Positions 10,501 through 22,472 of a stretch of 64,000 nt of DNA are shown piece after piece. The notes beneath the pieces were generated by a model. The model was not told the DNA's origin. It saw only the letters and a program-made list of their open reading frames with translations, and made no database searches. The first letter of the stretch is position 1, and each line of letters starts with the position of its first letter. Source of the DNA: Thiosocius teredinicola (lineage in GTDB: Bacteria > Pseudomonadota > Gammaproteobacteria > Chromatiales > Chromatiaceae); the NCBI RefSeq assembly GCF_002009425.1, contig NZ_CP019936.1, positions 4,451,297 through 4,515,296 of the forward strand, read 5' to 3'. The position numbers and the translations under genes are program-made.

Positions 10501-11228
10501 TCGTTGAAAATGCGGTCGAGCAACGACGCAACCCGCGAGGCCTCCAACCAGCGCTCGAACTCATCGGTTTCCACCAGGCTCAGCTCGCCGGGTTTGTCCG
10601 ACGGCGCCTTGTCTTTTACCGGCGGCTTGTCCAATGCCGCTTCGATCGTCGCCTGTGTAAGCTGTTCACCGCTGCGCAGCTGTTCAAGCGCGTTGATGTC
10701 GGCGTAGACCTGCTGCAGCTCTTTGTTCGAACCCAGGTGGTCTGCGCGTTTGAGCAAACCGTCGAGCGTCGTGACCAATAGGTCGCGGTACAGCACTGGC
10801 AGAGTGCCTTTGGCGATATGCCGGAACTTCGCCAGGCAACGCGCCGTACCGCCGCTTGATGAGGTTACGGGTTCGTCGCGGCCCGACCGGGCAAGTGCAT
10901 CGTGCGCCTGAAGCGCCTCAACGATCGCCTCGGACGGACGGAAGAAACTCAAGCCGAGGTGCTCACCTTTGGCCCAGGCGACTGACGCGCGAATCCGGAT
11001 GGGGCGTGAACCTTTCTCGGCCAGAAACTCGGTGTTCAGGTAGATGGCAAGCCCGACCTCCGGCTTAAACTGCTGGTCGGCGGCCGATTGAAGCAATTGC
11101 ACGAGGAAGCCGCCGCTGCAGTAATCGCGGATCACGCAGGCGACCTGATTCCCGCCCGCTGGGCCTATCCAGCCGCGGAGCTCTGTCGCGTAGCGTTTAG
11201 AACGGCGGCGTTCCACAGGAGCCGACAT
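7593..11228 (-). CDS. Multidomain c-di-GMP protein: PilZ-DUF1631-GGDEF-EAL
   Basis: A 1211-residue cytoplasmic protein. Residues 6-105 look like a PilZ domain (ERRRSKRY followed by DYCSGG, close to the RxxxR...DxSxxG c-di-GMP-binding pattern). A long DUF1631-type helical region covers about 130-750. The GGDEF domain follows, with its active-site loop reading GGDRF near residue 851, so cyclase activity is doubtful. The C-terminal EAL domain starts with EVLLG near 989 and keeps NLSGQ, EVTET, DDFGSG and a later KIDG, so phosphodiesterase activity is plausible. The combination suggests a c-di-GMP-responsive phosphodiesterase. It is convergent with the HupE-like gene, 21 bp apart. No membrane segment is seen. 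Confidence 0.9.
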   Translation of the reverse strand: MSAPVERRRSKRYATELRGWIGPAGGNQVACVIRDYCSGGFLVQLLQSAADQQFKPEVGLAIYLNTEFLAEKGSRPIRIRASVAWAKGEHLGLSFFRPSEAIVEALQAHDALARSGRDEPVTSSSGGTARCLAKFRHIAKGTLPVLYRDLLVTTLDGLLKRADHLGSNKELQQVYADINALEQLRSGEQLTQATIEAALDKPPVKDKAPSDKPGELSLVETDEFERWLEASRVASLLDRIFNDRIAALGSRLAGIRDVSGDCGLVVPFEPRHFTETLKSFAIKLELGPISRGHLFDTAARMLPDELGEFYHELDQALDDIGAPKAKVVPLQTNKAKRGVRAPAEATPGGGAAPTVGGNDTAPTAPTLKLSSNVVQRPFGRPQVLDSSAVAALRHRDEQNRQHLAHEMLNYVTALPHVGEVLSDSLRQLGGALTREAVADEDFFRNPEHPIRRIMDSLGHWQMFRPSDDPTAANDPAWHEIAALLAPVGHQDLDDEALRGIADQVAGLTKEQSRQYQRNVERVVEASEGRDRVRRARRMVSNELDRRYRDKRVPQVVVELLDVGWRAILELAWLNANDGADRYAEMLHLLDQVVRKLGGDFFDQQAGELDTPQVLTRIDDELMAVAFDPYSRNAVQSRLKSELEAAPMGDVELVAMPAPGESEDVRAVTARPEGVAETVWTAILDRCAKIRVGDRILMLDAPRGERAQRVAWIRGDRELFVLVDHRGVRARDLSLKDLAYGVYQHRVELDAVDGRPLSDRAVDAMLGRMEEQLAHQATHDSLTGLLGRQQFNMVLEKAISIPQRADNAGVLLLIDVNQFRLINEIHGYDTGDRLLVAVARQLEKLKSSKVLAHMGGDRFAALLPDIALSDGTEIARGIRTMVEEMPFDWQGGGMSTVVSIGVAALPMSDAGEAAHAGAVLQCAESALSLAKASGSDGVYVYNAEDPDIARRKESVQWVVKVDDALDRGHLKLRCQPIVPVRSDAGLTPHYEVLLGVDNGADEPLSIAEFIEAAERYQRMRSIDRWVTRTVMDWVATHRDHMPRLHGFAVNLSGQTASDPGFVQFVRDEFKRTGIEPKWLSFEVTETSAVSDLQASAGIIHDLKSLGCQVALDDFGSGLASYSYLKELPVDWLKIDGVFVRKIASSRDDFGVVKSINEIGHFLGKKTIAEYVADDEILQLVGEIGVDFAQGFGISPPMLMDDLMRSELATEEA

Positions 11229-11496
11229 TACTCACCTACCTGTCGAAACTGCATCCCTGTACCGGTAGCCATAAGGGTTCAACAACTCGAAAACTTAGCC
11301 TGTCAGATAGAAATTAGCGTCCGGCAAAACAAAAAATTGAACGTTCCGCACGAATCACCGGAGGATTTTTTGGCTCATATCCGACGCGGGTTTGACCTGT
11401 GGCAAATCGCAAAGTCACTGAGTTAATGGGGAATTTTCCGCCCATCCAGCGATGAGCCCGGCGCCAGCGCCGATTTGCACAACGACCGGGCTTCCC

Positions 11497-11519
11497 AAAA
11501 AAAACCGCAAACAGGCGGC
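11497..11519 (-). terminator. Weak Rho-independent terminator after the SUMF1-fold gene
   Basis: On the minus strand a short GC stem (CCGC with GCGG, 6-nt loop) immediately after the stop codon is followed by eight T residues. The stem is short, so efficiency is uncertain. The rest of the gap to 11228 holds no open frame I would call a gene. Confidence 0.5.
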
Positions 11520-11522
11520 CGG

Positions 11523-12353
11523 CTAGCCGGATTGCGGTACGGCAACCACGCGAAAGCCGAGCACCGAGTACCGTTTGCCGGGGGGATCGGCCGTCCGATA
11601 ACCCGGTCGGACCAGGTGTTGGGGGCAGTGATAGGAGCCACCGCGGCGGATGCGCAGTTCGCCCTTTGCGGGCCCCGCCGGATCGACGGCCGTTTCTTCG
11701 CCCTGCGCGCGGCGTCGGTAACTGTCGCGGGCATAGCGATCGCCGACCCATTCCCAGGCGTTACCCAGCATGTCGTACAGACCAAAGGCATTTGGCTGGC
11801 GGGTTGCGACGGGATGCGGAACATCGCCGGAATTGTGGATATACCAGGCGTGGGATTCGAGGGTCTGCAATGGCACCGGCCGCAGGTCTGTACTGCCGGC
11901 GCGCGCAGCGTACTCCCATTCCGCCTCGGTCGGCAGACGATAGTCGTGTTCGGGGTCGATAGCGCTGAGTTCTTCGGCGAAGCGCTGCGCCATGGTCCAA
12001 CTCACGCCGACCACGGGCAGATCCCGCCACGTGTCGCCCTGCCAATGCTCGGCCGGCCCGGGACGGTTCTGCATCACGGCCAGCCACTGCGCTTGGGTAA
12101 CCTCGGTCTGACCCATCCGCGTCTCCGCGCTCAGGGTAACGCGGTGGGCCGGAGACTCGTCGGAGATATCCGCCTTGTCGGGTTCGGGATGGTCGAAACG
12201 CGCATCGTCGAGATCCGCAGTACCCATCTGGAATGTCGCCGCCGGCAGCACACTAAAGCGCATACCCAGCGCGTTCTCGAAGACTTCGGGCGCGGCGTGG
12301 ACAAGTGCGGGCAACCCCACAACAAACAGCAGAAGCAATCGGGCCAGCGGCAT
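11523..12353 (-). CDS. Secreted SUMF1/formylglycine-generating-enzyme-fold protein, probably non-catalytic
   Basis: A 276-residue protein with a signal peptide (MPLARLLLLFVVGLPALVHA) and one FGE-sulfatase domain. Fold hallmarks are FQMGT, TEVTQAQW, LPTEAEWEYAARAG, YDMLGNAWEWVGD, RIRRGGSY and LGFRVV. Catalytic FGEs bind copper with two Cys separated by four residues after the RGGS(Y) motif; here the first Cys is present (SYHC) but the second position is Val. It is therefore more likely a binding or regulatory protein of this fold, as described for TagR. The start at 12353 is fixed by a strong AGGAGGGG ribosome site 7 bp upstream; an ATG 63 bp earlier lacks these features. A separate small gene lies 71 bp upstream on the same strand. 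Confidence 0.85.
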   Translation of the reverse strand: MPLARLLLLFVVGLPALVHAAPEVFENALGMRFSVLPAATFQMGTADLDDARFDHPEPDKADISDESPAHRVTLSAETRMGQTEVTQAQWLAVMQNRPGPAEHWQGDTWRDLPVVGVSWTMAQRFAEELSAIDPEHDYRLPTEAEWEYAARAGSTDLRPVPLQTLESHAWYIHNSGDVPHPVATRQPNAFGLYDMLGNAWEWVGDRYARDSYRRRAQGEETAVDPAGPAKGELRIRRGGSYHCPQHLVRPGYRTADPPGKRYSVLGFRVVAVPQSG

Positions 12354-12424
12354 CGGCAACCCCTCCTGCAGACAGAGTCTAGCGGGCTGTCGACAACTTT
12401 GTGCGCCGCCCGGCATTCGCCCGG

Positions 12425-12760
12425 CTAGATCTGCTCCAGGCGTCGCACCAAGTCATTGAGCTGTGCGTCCTCTTCGAGCGCGCCTTCCCAGAATACGTAG
12501 TTCGCTTCCGCGCCGCGTTCACCGACTGTCAACTGTGCCTCGAAGGCGGTCGCACCTTCCGGCATAGGATGTTCACGCGGGATGCCGAGTTGTTTGATCG
12601 ACGCGATCAAACCGGCCTCTTGCAGGTCGGTCAGTTGGCCACTTCGGGGCGGCTCGCTGGTGTAGGTGCCACTGTCGACGGTGAAAGCACCGTCGCTCGC
12701 GATACTGATCTTGAGCGCGTAGTCTTCTTCGCCGACCACCTGGTAAGTGATAGGTACCAT
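12425..12760 (-). CDS. Hypothetical 111-residue protein
   Basis: A short acidic, soluble protein beginning MVPITYQVVGEEDYALKI. The alternating hydrophobic pattern suggests a beta-rich fold with a C-terminal helix. There is no signal peptide, membrane segment or motif that I recognise. It precedes the SUMF1-fold gene by 71 bp on the same strand and may share its transcript. The 228 bp between its start and the metH stop contain nothing I can support. Codon bias and the absence of in-frame stops support its reality; function is unknown. Confidence 0.6.
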   Translation of the reverse strand: MVPITYQVVGEEDYALKISIASDGAFTVDSGTYTSEPPRSGQLTDLQEAGLIASIKQLGIPREHPMPEGATAFEAQLTVGERGAEANYVFWEGALEEDAQLNDLVRRLEQI

Positions 12761-12988
12761 CGGTCAGACTCCTCTGCAGCGATCGATGCCGCAGCGTTGG
12801 CAGAAACCCCGGCAAACACGTGCGCCCGGCAGGCCCGCGTGTCGGCCCATCTACAGACTTCATTCAAACTATCGTCTGCCGTTCCGTGGCGTGCAAGCGT
12901 CTGGGAAGAACAGCGAACCGCCGGCTTGATGCAGCTCAACAGCCCGTTCGCCGATTGGGTCGTCGACCGATAAGGGTCGTGTTTACGG

Positions 12989-16687
<3,699 letters not shown>

Positions 16688-16977
16688 GGCGTAAGGTCAA
16701 TTGCGGCAAAGACGCGTGATTATAAGGCAGGAAGCACCCGCTGCGTTGTCCCATCAGGCCACCCGGCGGCCAGATAAGCCTGCGCAGCTACCGCATAAGT
16801 AGCTTTGAAGGCACTTTGCATTCCGACTGTGGTTATATGACGAACGCCGCAGAACGGCCCTCCCCCGATTCCAACGACAACAGGGGGGACAACCCCATAC
16901 CACAACGGCACGTCGCGGCAGCAAGGGACATAGATAGACAGGTACGTCCTTTACACGGGTAAATAGAGGAGACACCA

Positions 16978-17382
16978 ATGGCAGAACTGTTTTCAGCGGA
17001 CTGGATGAACGCCCTGAAAGAGGCATGGAACGCAGACCCGGAGGTCAAAGACCGATTGGCAGAGATCGGCTTCGACTCGGTCATCACCTGCGGTTTCAAG
17101 AGTGAAGACAATCCACGCGGCGTATTCGTCGTCGAGAAAGGCGAATGCGTGCGTGCCGGCGACTACGACGGCACCCAGCCTGACTGGGATATGCGCGCCG
17201 ATCGCGACAACTGGTTGAAGTGGGCGCACGACGGCATCGGCATGGCAGGCCTGGGCACTGCGTTTGCGATGGGGAAACTCAAGTTTCTGACGGGCGATTT
17301 CAAGGGAATGATCAAAGATCCCCGTATGGCCGGGCCTTTCGTCAAGAGTTTCGCATTGATGCAACAGATCGAAACCGAGTAA
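16978..17382 (+). CDS. SCP-2 sterol-transfer-fold protein
   Basis: A 134-residue soluble protein of the SCP-2 family. The central region (GVFVVEKGECVRAG, then WDMRADRDNW) and the C-terminal LTGDFKGMIKDP block are typical; the fold forms a hydrophobic tunnel that binds lipids or fatty acyl chains. In bacteria such small SCP-2 proteins are largely uncharacterised and are sometimes linked to fatty acid or alkylsulfur metabolism. An AGAGGAGA ribosome site precedes the ATG. It is divergent from metH and ends at a strong terminator, so it is probably transcribed alone from the 290-bp gap. Confidence 0.8.
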   Translation: MAELFSADWMNALKEAWNADPEVKDRLAEIGFDSVITCGFKSEDNPRGVFVVEKGECVRAGDYDGTQPDWDMRADRDNWLKWAHDGIGMAGLGTAFAMGKLKFLTGDFKGMIKDPRMAGPFVKSFALMQQIETE

Positions 17383-17407
17383 TCGGCGAGCGTCGCCCTG
17401 ACACATC

Positions 17408-17438
17408 GAAACCCGGCCGAGTGCCGGGTTTCTTTTTT
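17408..17438 (+). terminator. Rho-independent terminator after the SCP-2 gene
   Basis: A perfect 10-bp stem (GAAACCCGGC with its complement) with a 5-nt loop is followed directly by six T residues, 25 bp after the stop codon. On the opposite strand there is no T-run, so it does not look like a terminator for the kinase gene. Confidence 0.85.
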
Positions 17439-17443
17439 GCCGT

Positions 17444-20400
17444 TCAGCCGTTCCCCGCCTCGCCGACGGATTCCGCCGACGCTTGCTGCTGTTGGTGCAG
17501 AAAACTGCTGCGCCGCTCCAAGGCGACGAGCAGCTCGTCGATCTTGCCCGCCAACTCGTGTGCCGACTCGATGGCTCCCGGCTCACCTGCGCGCGCCGAC
17601 ATCTCGGTCGACTTCGCCATCTCGAATACACCATTTGCCATCAGGTTGCCGGCGACGCCTTTCAATGCGTGGGCGACGAAAGCCAATGACTCATAGTCGT
17701 CCGCACTCGCCGCCTCGCGCAGTTTGCCCGGCTTTTCCTTGACGCTCTCGATCGCCTTGTCGACCAGCTTCGCGACAAACGCCTCCCGACGGCTGAAACG
17801 CGCCGTTAATGCTTCCCAATCGATCGGCTCTTCAACATCGCTCGGGGCCTCGTGGGGAGACTGTTCGGCCTGGGGGTATGCAATCGCGTTCGCCGGACTC
17901 GCTCCATTCGCTGCCGCTTGCGGCTGAACGAAGTCCAGAATCGTACCGACCAGGGCATCTGCGTCCACCGGTTTGGCGACATGCGCCTTCATGCCGGCGG
18001 CATGGCAATGCTGTCGCGCTTCGTCCAGTGCGTGCGCCGTCAGGCCGATCACCGGCAGTTGCGGCGCTGCAGATGCGATGCGGCGCGTCGCCTCGTAGCC
18101 GTCCATCACCGGCATCTGCACATCCATCAGCACGACATCGAACGCCGAAGCCCCTTTCTCGGCGACCAGGTCGACGGCCTGCTGACCGTCATGGGCGAAC
18201 GTCACCACCGCACCTTCATAGTCGAGCAGATCCTCGAGAATGAAACGGTTCGCTTCGACATCTTCTGCGGCGAGAATACGCACACCCTTAAGACGACTGC
18301 CGGCAGCCTGCGCCGCATCGACCGAATCCTGCATCGGAGCATCGACCGCGGGCAACGGCAGACGCACCGAGAAGGCCGAACCGGCGCCCAACTCGCTTTG
18401 AACGGCGATCTCCCCGCCCATCATCTGAACGAGATCGCGACTGATCACCAATCCCAGCCCTGTTCCCCCATAGCGTCGGGTGAACGAGGTGTCGGCCTGC
18501 TCGAAAGGCCTGAATAGACGATCGATATGCGCGGCATTCATACCAATGCCGGTATCGCTGACGACAAACCTCACATCGTCGCCGTCACAGGCAACCCGCA
18601 AACGGACAGTGCCGTTCTCGGTAAACTTGATGCCGTTCGATACCAGGTTGAGCAGGATCTGTTGCAGGCGCTGGGCGTCACCGAGCACCCACTCCGGCAG
18701 CGCCGGATCACTCTCGGTTACGAACTGCAGGCCTTTCTGCACGGCAATGTCACTGACCGCATCGACGATGGCAGCGATTGTACGACGCAGTTGGAACGGC
18801 GCCAGCTCCACACTGAATTTGCCCGACTCGATCTTCGAATAATCGAGGATATCGTTGATCACGCCCAGCAGATGTTCACCCGCCCCGGATACCCGCTGCC
18901 AGAGGTCAAACGATTTCCTGCCCTTATCCTCACGCATACCGATCCGCGCCACACCCAGCACGGCATTCAGCGGCGTGCGTATCTCATGGCTCATGTTGGC
19001 GAGGAACTCACTCTTGGCGCGCGCCAGATGCTGCGCCTCGGTCAACGCCTGCTGCGTCGCTTTCTGCGCCCGTTTGATATCGGTTATATCCTGCACCGAG
19101 CCGACACTCGCAACCGGCCGCCCCTCACTGTCGAACTGAACCTCGGCCTGTTCGCGCACCCATCGCACCTCGTTGCCCACAGTGATGCGGTGATCCACGT
19201 CGTAAGGCTCACCACTCAGCGCGAGACTCCACGCCAGCTCGACGTTTCTGCGATCTTCCGGGTGTACCCGTTGCATAAAGCCATCGATGTTTAACGGCGC
19301 GCCCTGCGGTACGCCGAAGATTCGATACGTCTCGTCCGACCAGGTGAGCTCGTCAGTCAACAGATCAACCCGCCAGCTGCCAACGTGCGCGATGGCCTGC
19401 GCCTTGGCGAGTTCGTCCCGCAGTGTTTTGACCTGCGTGATGTCGGTAGAGATACCGATCAATGCAATGTTCTTACCGGTTTCGTCGGGCATCGGCACCT
19501 TGGTTGTCAGGTAGGTGTGCTGCGAACCGTCCGGATGTTGTGCCGCATGTTCGAAAGCGACCGACTCGGATCCGGCAAGCACCACCTGGTCCTTGGTCAT
19601 GATCACGTTCGCCAGTTCAGGGCGCAGCACCTTGCGATCCGTGTGCCCGATAATATCTTCGCGCGCCAGCCCGACCGCCTCTTCAAAACGCCGATTCACC
19701 AGTTGATAGCGGCCCTCGGTGTCTTTCACGACGAACACTGCCGGGATGTGTTCAATGATCGTCGATAGCTGACGCTGGCTTTCGTGCAGCTCGCCGGTAC
19801 GCTGCTTGACCAGTTCCTCCAGATTCTCGCGGTACCGCACAATCTCGGCCTCAGCATGTTTGCGATCGGAGATATCGCGCACGATCGAATGCACAACCTC
19901 TTTGCCGCGGAGCATGAAGGCCGAAACCGTCACCTCGGCGTCGAAAGCGGTGCCGTCGGCACGCACATGCAGCCATTCGAAGCGATGCACGCCTTGGCTT
20001 TGCACCGTCTCGACGACGCGCTCGACTTTGCGCTGCGAGAGTTCGCCATCAGGCTGGTGTTGCGGCGATATCTCGGCCGGCGTCTTGTTGATGAGCCCGT
20101 CCTTCGACGCATAGCCAAACAGCGCGACGGCCGCCTGGTTACATTCAACGAAGCGCCCTTCGTCGATGATGAAACCCGCATCCGCCGACAATTCAAACAG
20201 CGTGCGAAAACGCTCATCGTTCTCGCGCAGCTCATCCTCCAAGCGCTTGCGCGCGCTGATGTCGTGCGCGACGCCCAACACACCGATCAGCCTTCCCTGG
20301 GCATCGAGCATCGGGGTCTTGGTTGTTTCGACCAGTTCCTGATGGCCATCCGCCGCAAAGGTGATCCATTCCTCGTTGATCGACGATGCGCCTTTGTGCA

Positions 20401-22084
20401 TCGCCTTCAGGTCGTGCTCACGGAAGAAGTCAGCCAGCTCCTTGTCGACGAAGTCATAATCAGTTTTGCCGACAATCTCGTTTTCTTGAGCGCCAAACAA
20501 TTGCTCGAAACGCGGATTGCAGCTCAGGTAGACGCCTTCCGGATCTTTCAACCAGATCAAGTCGGGGATGGTTCTTACCAACGTAGACAGGAATGCGCGT
20601 TCACGCTCCAATGCCTCCTGCGCCAGCTTGCGCGAGGTGATGTCGACATCCATACAGACGACGATCGGTTCGGCGTGTGACTCGCCGGGTATCGAAAACA
20701 CCGTAGCCTCGACCCAACGCGGTTCGCCGGAGCGATGACGGCTGGCGTTCTCAACCGGCCCGACGACCTCACCGGTCCGCTCAACCTGTTGCAGCGTACG
20801 GCGGAAGGCGTCGACCTCCGCCGGCGAGTAGGCCAGGTCTTCCAGCGTCTTGCCAACGGCCTCTTGCGAAGTCCAGCCGTACAGGCGCTCCGAGGCGCCG
20901 TTCCAGAAAATCACCCGACCGTCTTGATTGAACCATTGGATCGCAATGTTCGGCGAGAACTCGAGCGTTTTGCGCAAACGTTCTTTCGAAGCTTGCAGTT
21001 CATCGCGCGCCGACAGGCGGTCGGTGATGTCGATGCCTTGCGGCACCAGCCAGGTGACTTCACCCTTATCGTTCTTGACCGGCTGCAGACTGAACTCTGC
21101 GGCACGTACACCCTGCACGGTAGAGATCGTGATATCGAACAGGCTGCCGTCGCCGGCGGCGGCGCGCTTTACCGCCTCGCGAATTCGGTGTTGAACGTCC
21201 GGGTCGTGGCGAAAAACTTCCATCTCCCAAAGGGGGATATCGACAACCTCGTCGATAGTGTTCGAACGCAGCTCGAGCACGGCCTTGTTCAACGCGCGCA
21301 CGGCGCCCTGCGGCTCGACCAGTCCGATCATCAACGACGGGTTGTTCAGCATGGCGTCGAGCTGCGCCTTGCTCTCGTGCAGCGCCGCATTGCGCTCCGC
21401 CACCGCATCGGCCATATGGTTCAAGCTACGCGCAAGATGCGAAATTTCATCGTCGCCGTCTTGCGGGGCACGTGTCTGGAAATTGCCGGCCGCGAATGCC
21501 TGACTCACGAGCACCAGGCCATTCAGCTTCTTGCCCAGACGCAGGCCGATGAAGAGTAGCGCCAGCATAACGACGAGCAGGCCAAGCCCCTGAACGAAAA
21601 TGTTCTGTTCGAACAGGTGATGGGTGGCGCGTTCGGTCAGCAGAGTGGACATGCCGTAGTAAGCGGTGCCGAATTGATTGCCGGCGAATGCCACCGGCAA
21701 GGCCACGTGGACCTCTTCGTGATTGGGGCGCAGAAAGTTGTCCGCACCGAAGGTCGGCAGAGGATCAGGCGCCCCGTCACTCGCACCCAGCAGATCACCG
21801 CCGGCATCTTTCAGCGCGATATACAGAACCTGAGAGTTTTCTGCCTTTACCAGGCGGTTGAAATACTCATTGAGAACCTGCGCATCACCCGGCAACGCCT
21901 GCTGCTGCAGTACGAACGTGAGCGCCACCGACGTCTGATCGACGTCGGCCTCAGCCACTTCGAGGGCGAAGCTGTGCATGACGCGAAACGTGTTCAGGTG
22001 AACGAATGCGAACAGCACCAGCAGCGTGAGAATCCCGCCCACCATCAAGCGGAAGCGCAACGACTTCAGCAATCCCTTGTTCAT
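17444..22084 (-). CDS. Membrane hybrid sensor histidine kinase with six PAS domains, receiver and HPt
   Basis: A 1546-residue sensor. Two membrane segments (about 10-30 and 160-180) bracket a periplasmic sensor region of about 130 residues. A HAMP-like linker (about 180-230) leads to six consecutive PAS/PAC units (about 238-355, 370-485, 498-612, 620-740, 770-885, 895-1005). The kinase core follows: phospho-acceptor H1033 in MSHEIRTP, N-box near 1146-1150, DTGIGM and GGTGLGL. A receiver domain has D1321 in LMDVQMP and the C-terminal HPt has H1472 in AHALKG. This is a BarA/TorS-type phosphorelay protein with every phosphotransfer residue present. No partner response regulator gene is adjacent, so the output must be encoded elsewhere. 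Confidence 0.95.
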   Translation of the reverse strand: MNKGLLKSLRFRLMVGGILTLLVLFAFVHLNTFRVMHSFALEVAEADVDQTSVALTFVLQQQALPGDAQVLNEYFNRLVKAENSQVLYIALKDAGGDLLGASDGAPDPLPTFGADNFLRPNHEEVHVALPVAFAGNQFGTAYYGMSTLLTERATHHLFEQNIFVQGLGLLVVMLALLFIGLRLGKKLNGLVLVSQAFAAGNFQTRAPQDGDDEISHLARSLNHMADAVAERNAALHESKAQLDAMLNNPSLMIGLVEPQGAVRALNKAVLELRSNTIDEVVDIPLWEMEVFRHDPDVQHRIREAVKRAAAGDGSLFDITISTVQGVRAAEFSLQPVKNDKGEVTWLVPQGIDITDRLSARDELQASKERLRKTLEFSPNIAIQWFNQDGRVIFWNGASERLYGWTSQEAVGKTLEDLAYSPAEVDAFRRTLQQVERTGEVVGPVENASRHRSGEPRWVEATVFSIPGESHAEPIVVCMDVDITSRKLAQEALERERAFLSTLVRTIPDLIWLKDPEGVYLSCNPRFEQLFGAQENEIVGKTDYDFVDKELADFFREHDLKAMHKGASSINEEWITFAADGHQELVETTKTPMLDAQGRLIGVLGVAHDISARKRLEDELRENDERFRTLFELSADAGFIIDEGRFVECNQAAVALFGYASKDGLINKTPAEISPQHQPDGELSQRKVERVVETVQSQGVHRFEWLHVRADGTAFDAEVTVSAFMLRGKEVVHSIVRDISDRKHAEAEIVRYRENLEELVKQRTGELHESQRQLSTIIEHIPAVFVVKDTEGRYQLVNRRFEEAVGLAREDIIGHTDRKVLRPELANVIMTKDQVVLAGSESVAFEHAAQHPDGSQHTYLTTKVPMPDETGKNIALIGISTDITQVKTLRDELAKAQAIAHVGSWRVDLLTDELTWSDETYRIFGVPQGAPLNIDGFMQRVHPEDRRNVELAWSLALSGEPYDVDHRITVGNEVRWVREQAEVQFDSEGRPVASVGSVQDITDIKRAQKATQQALTEAQHLARAKSEFLANMSHEIRTPLNAVLGVARIGMREDKGRKSFDLWQRVSGAGEHLLGVINDILDYSKIESGKFSVELAPFQLRRTIAAIVDAVSDIAVQKGLQFVTESDPALPEWVLGDAQRLQQILLNLVSNGIKFTENGTVRLRVACDGDDVRFVVSDTGIGMNAAHIDRLFRPFEQADTSFTRRYGGTGLGLVISRDLVQMMGGEIAVQSELGAGSAFSVRLPLPAVDAPMQDSVDAAQAAGSRLKGVRILAAEDVEANRFILEDLLDYEGAVVTFAHDGQQAVDLVAEKGASAFDVVLMDVQMPVMDGYEATRRIASAAPQLPVIGLTAHALDEARQHCHAAGMKAHVAKPVDADALVGTILDFVQPQAAANGASPANAIAYPQAEQSPHEAPSDVEEPIDWEALTARFSRREAFVAKLVDKAIESVKEKPGKLREAASADDYESLAFVAHALKGVAGNLMANGVFEMAKSTEMSARAGEPGAIESAHELAGKIDELLVALERRSSFLHQQQQASAESVGEAGNG

Positions 22085-22317
22085 CGGGCAGCACCGTCGA
22101 TCGTAATGCGCAGCGGTCCACCAGAGAACAACGAAAGCGCGAGATCAGCCGACAAGTTGCCTGCAAGTCGCTTCGCGTAGCGGGGCGGAAAAGCCATGCC
22201 GCTGCGGCCAGCCTCGACCAGCTCGACGCAGGTCGTGGTAGACAGAAGTTCGGTCACACGATCCCGGTGTCTGACGCTCACTCCCTGCGAGACGATGGTG
22301 GGGCTAGACGTGATCAA
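22081..22317 (-). CDS. Possible small protein translationally coupled to the hybrid kinase
   Basis: A 78-codon frame starting at TTG 22317 ends in a TGA that overlaps the kinase ATG by 4 bp (ATGA), a layout typical of coupled genes. An internal GTG would give about 66 residues. The C-terminal half (AGRSGMAFPPRYAKR, LFSGGPLRITIDG) looks protein-like, but I recognise no family, signal peptide or membrane segment. The start codon and ribosome site are weak. It could instead be the remnant of a longer upstream gene. I see no other gene in 22318-22472, which is AT-richer and may hold the promoter. Confidence 0.35.
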   Translation of the reverse strand: MITSSPTIVSQGVSVRHRDRVTELLSTTTCVELVEAGRSGMAFPPRYAKRLAGNLSADLALSLFSGGPLRITIDGAAR

Positions 22318-22472
22318 AATCGTTCGGCGCCGCGGTTGGGTGGATTACCGCTGAATCGGCCACTTGAACGGATTTTTTAACGATTGTTCACACAATCACA
22401 CGCGTTCTGAGCACGTCATTCCGATTTGGGAAACAAACGATTTTTTAGCCGGCTTTTCGCAGCCGCGCCGGA

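Noticed and set aside
7698-10781. A 1027-codon plus-strand frame opposite the c-di-GMP protein
   Set aside because: It is an antisense shadow; the minus-strand protein has clear PilZ, GGDEF and EAL motifs.
16688-16977. Cobalamin or SAM riboswitch upstream of metH
   Set aside because: I could not find a B12 box or SAM-I core motif in either orientation.
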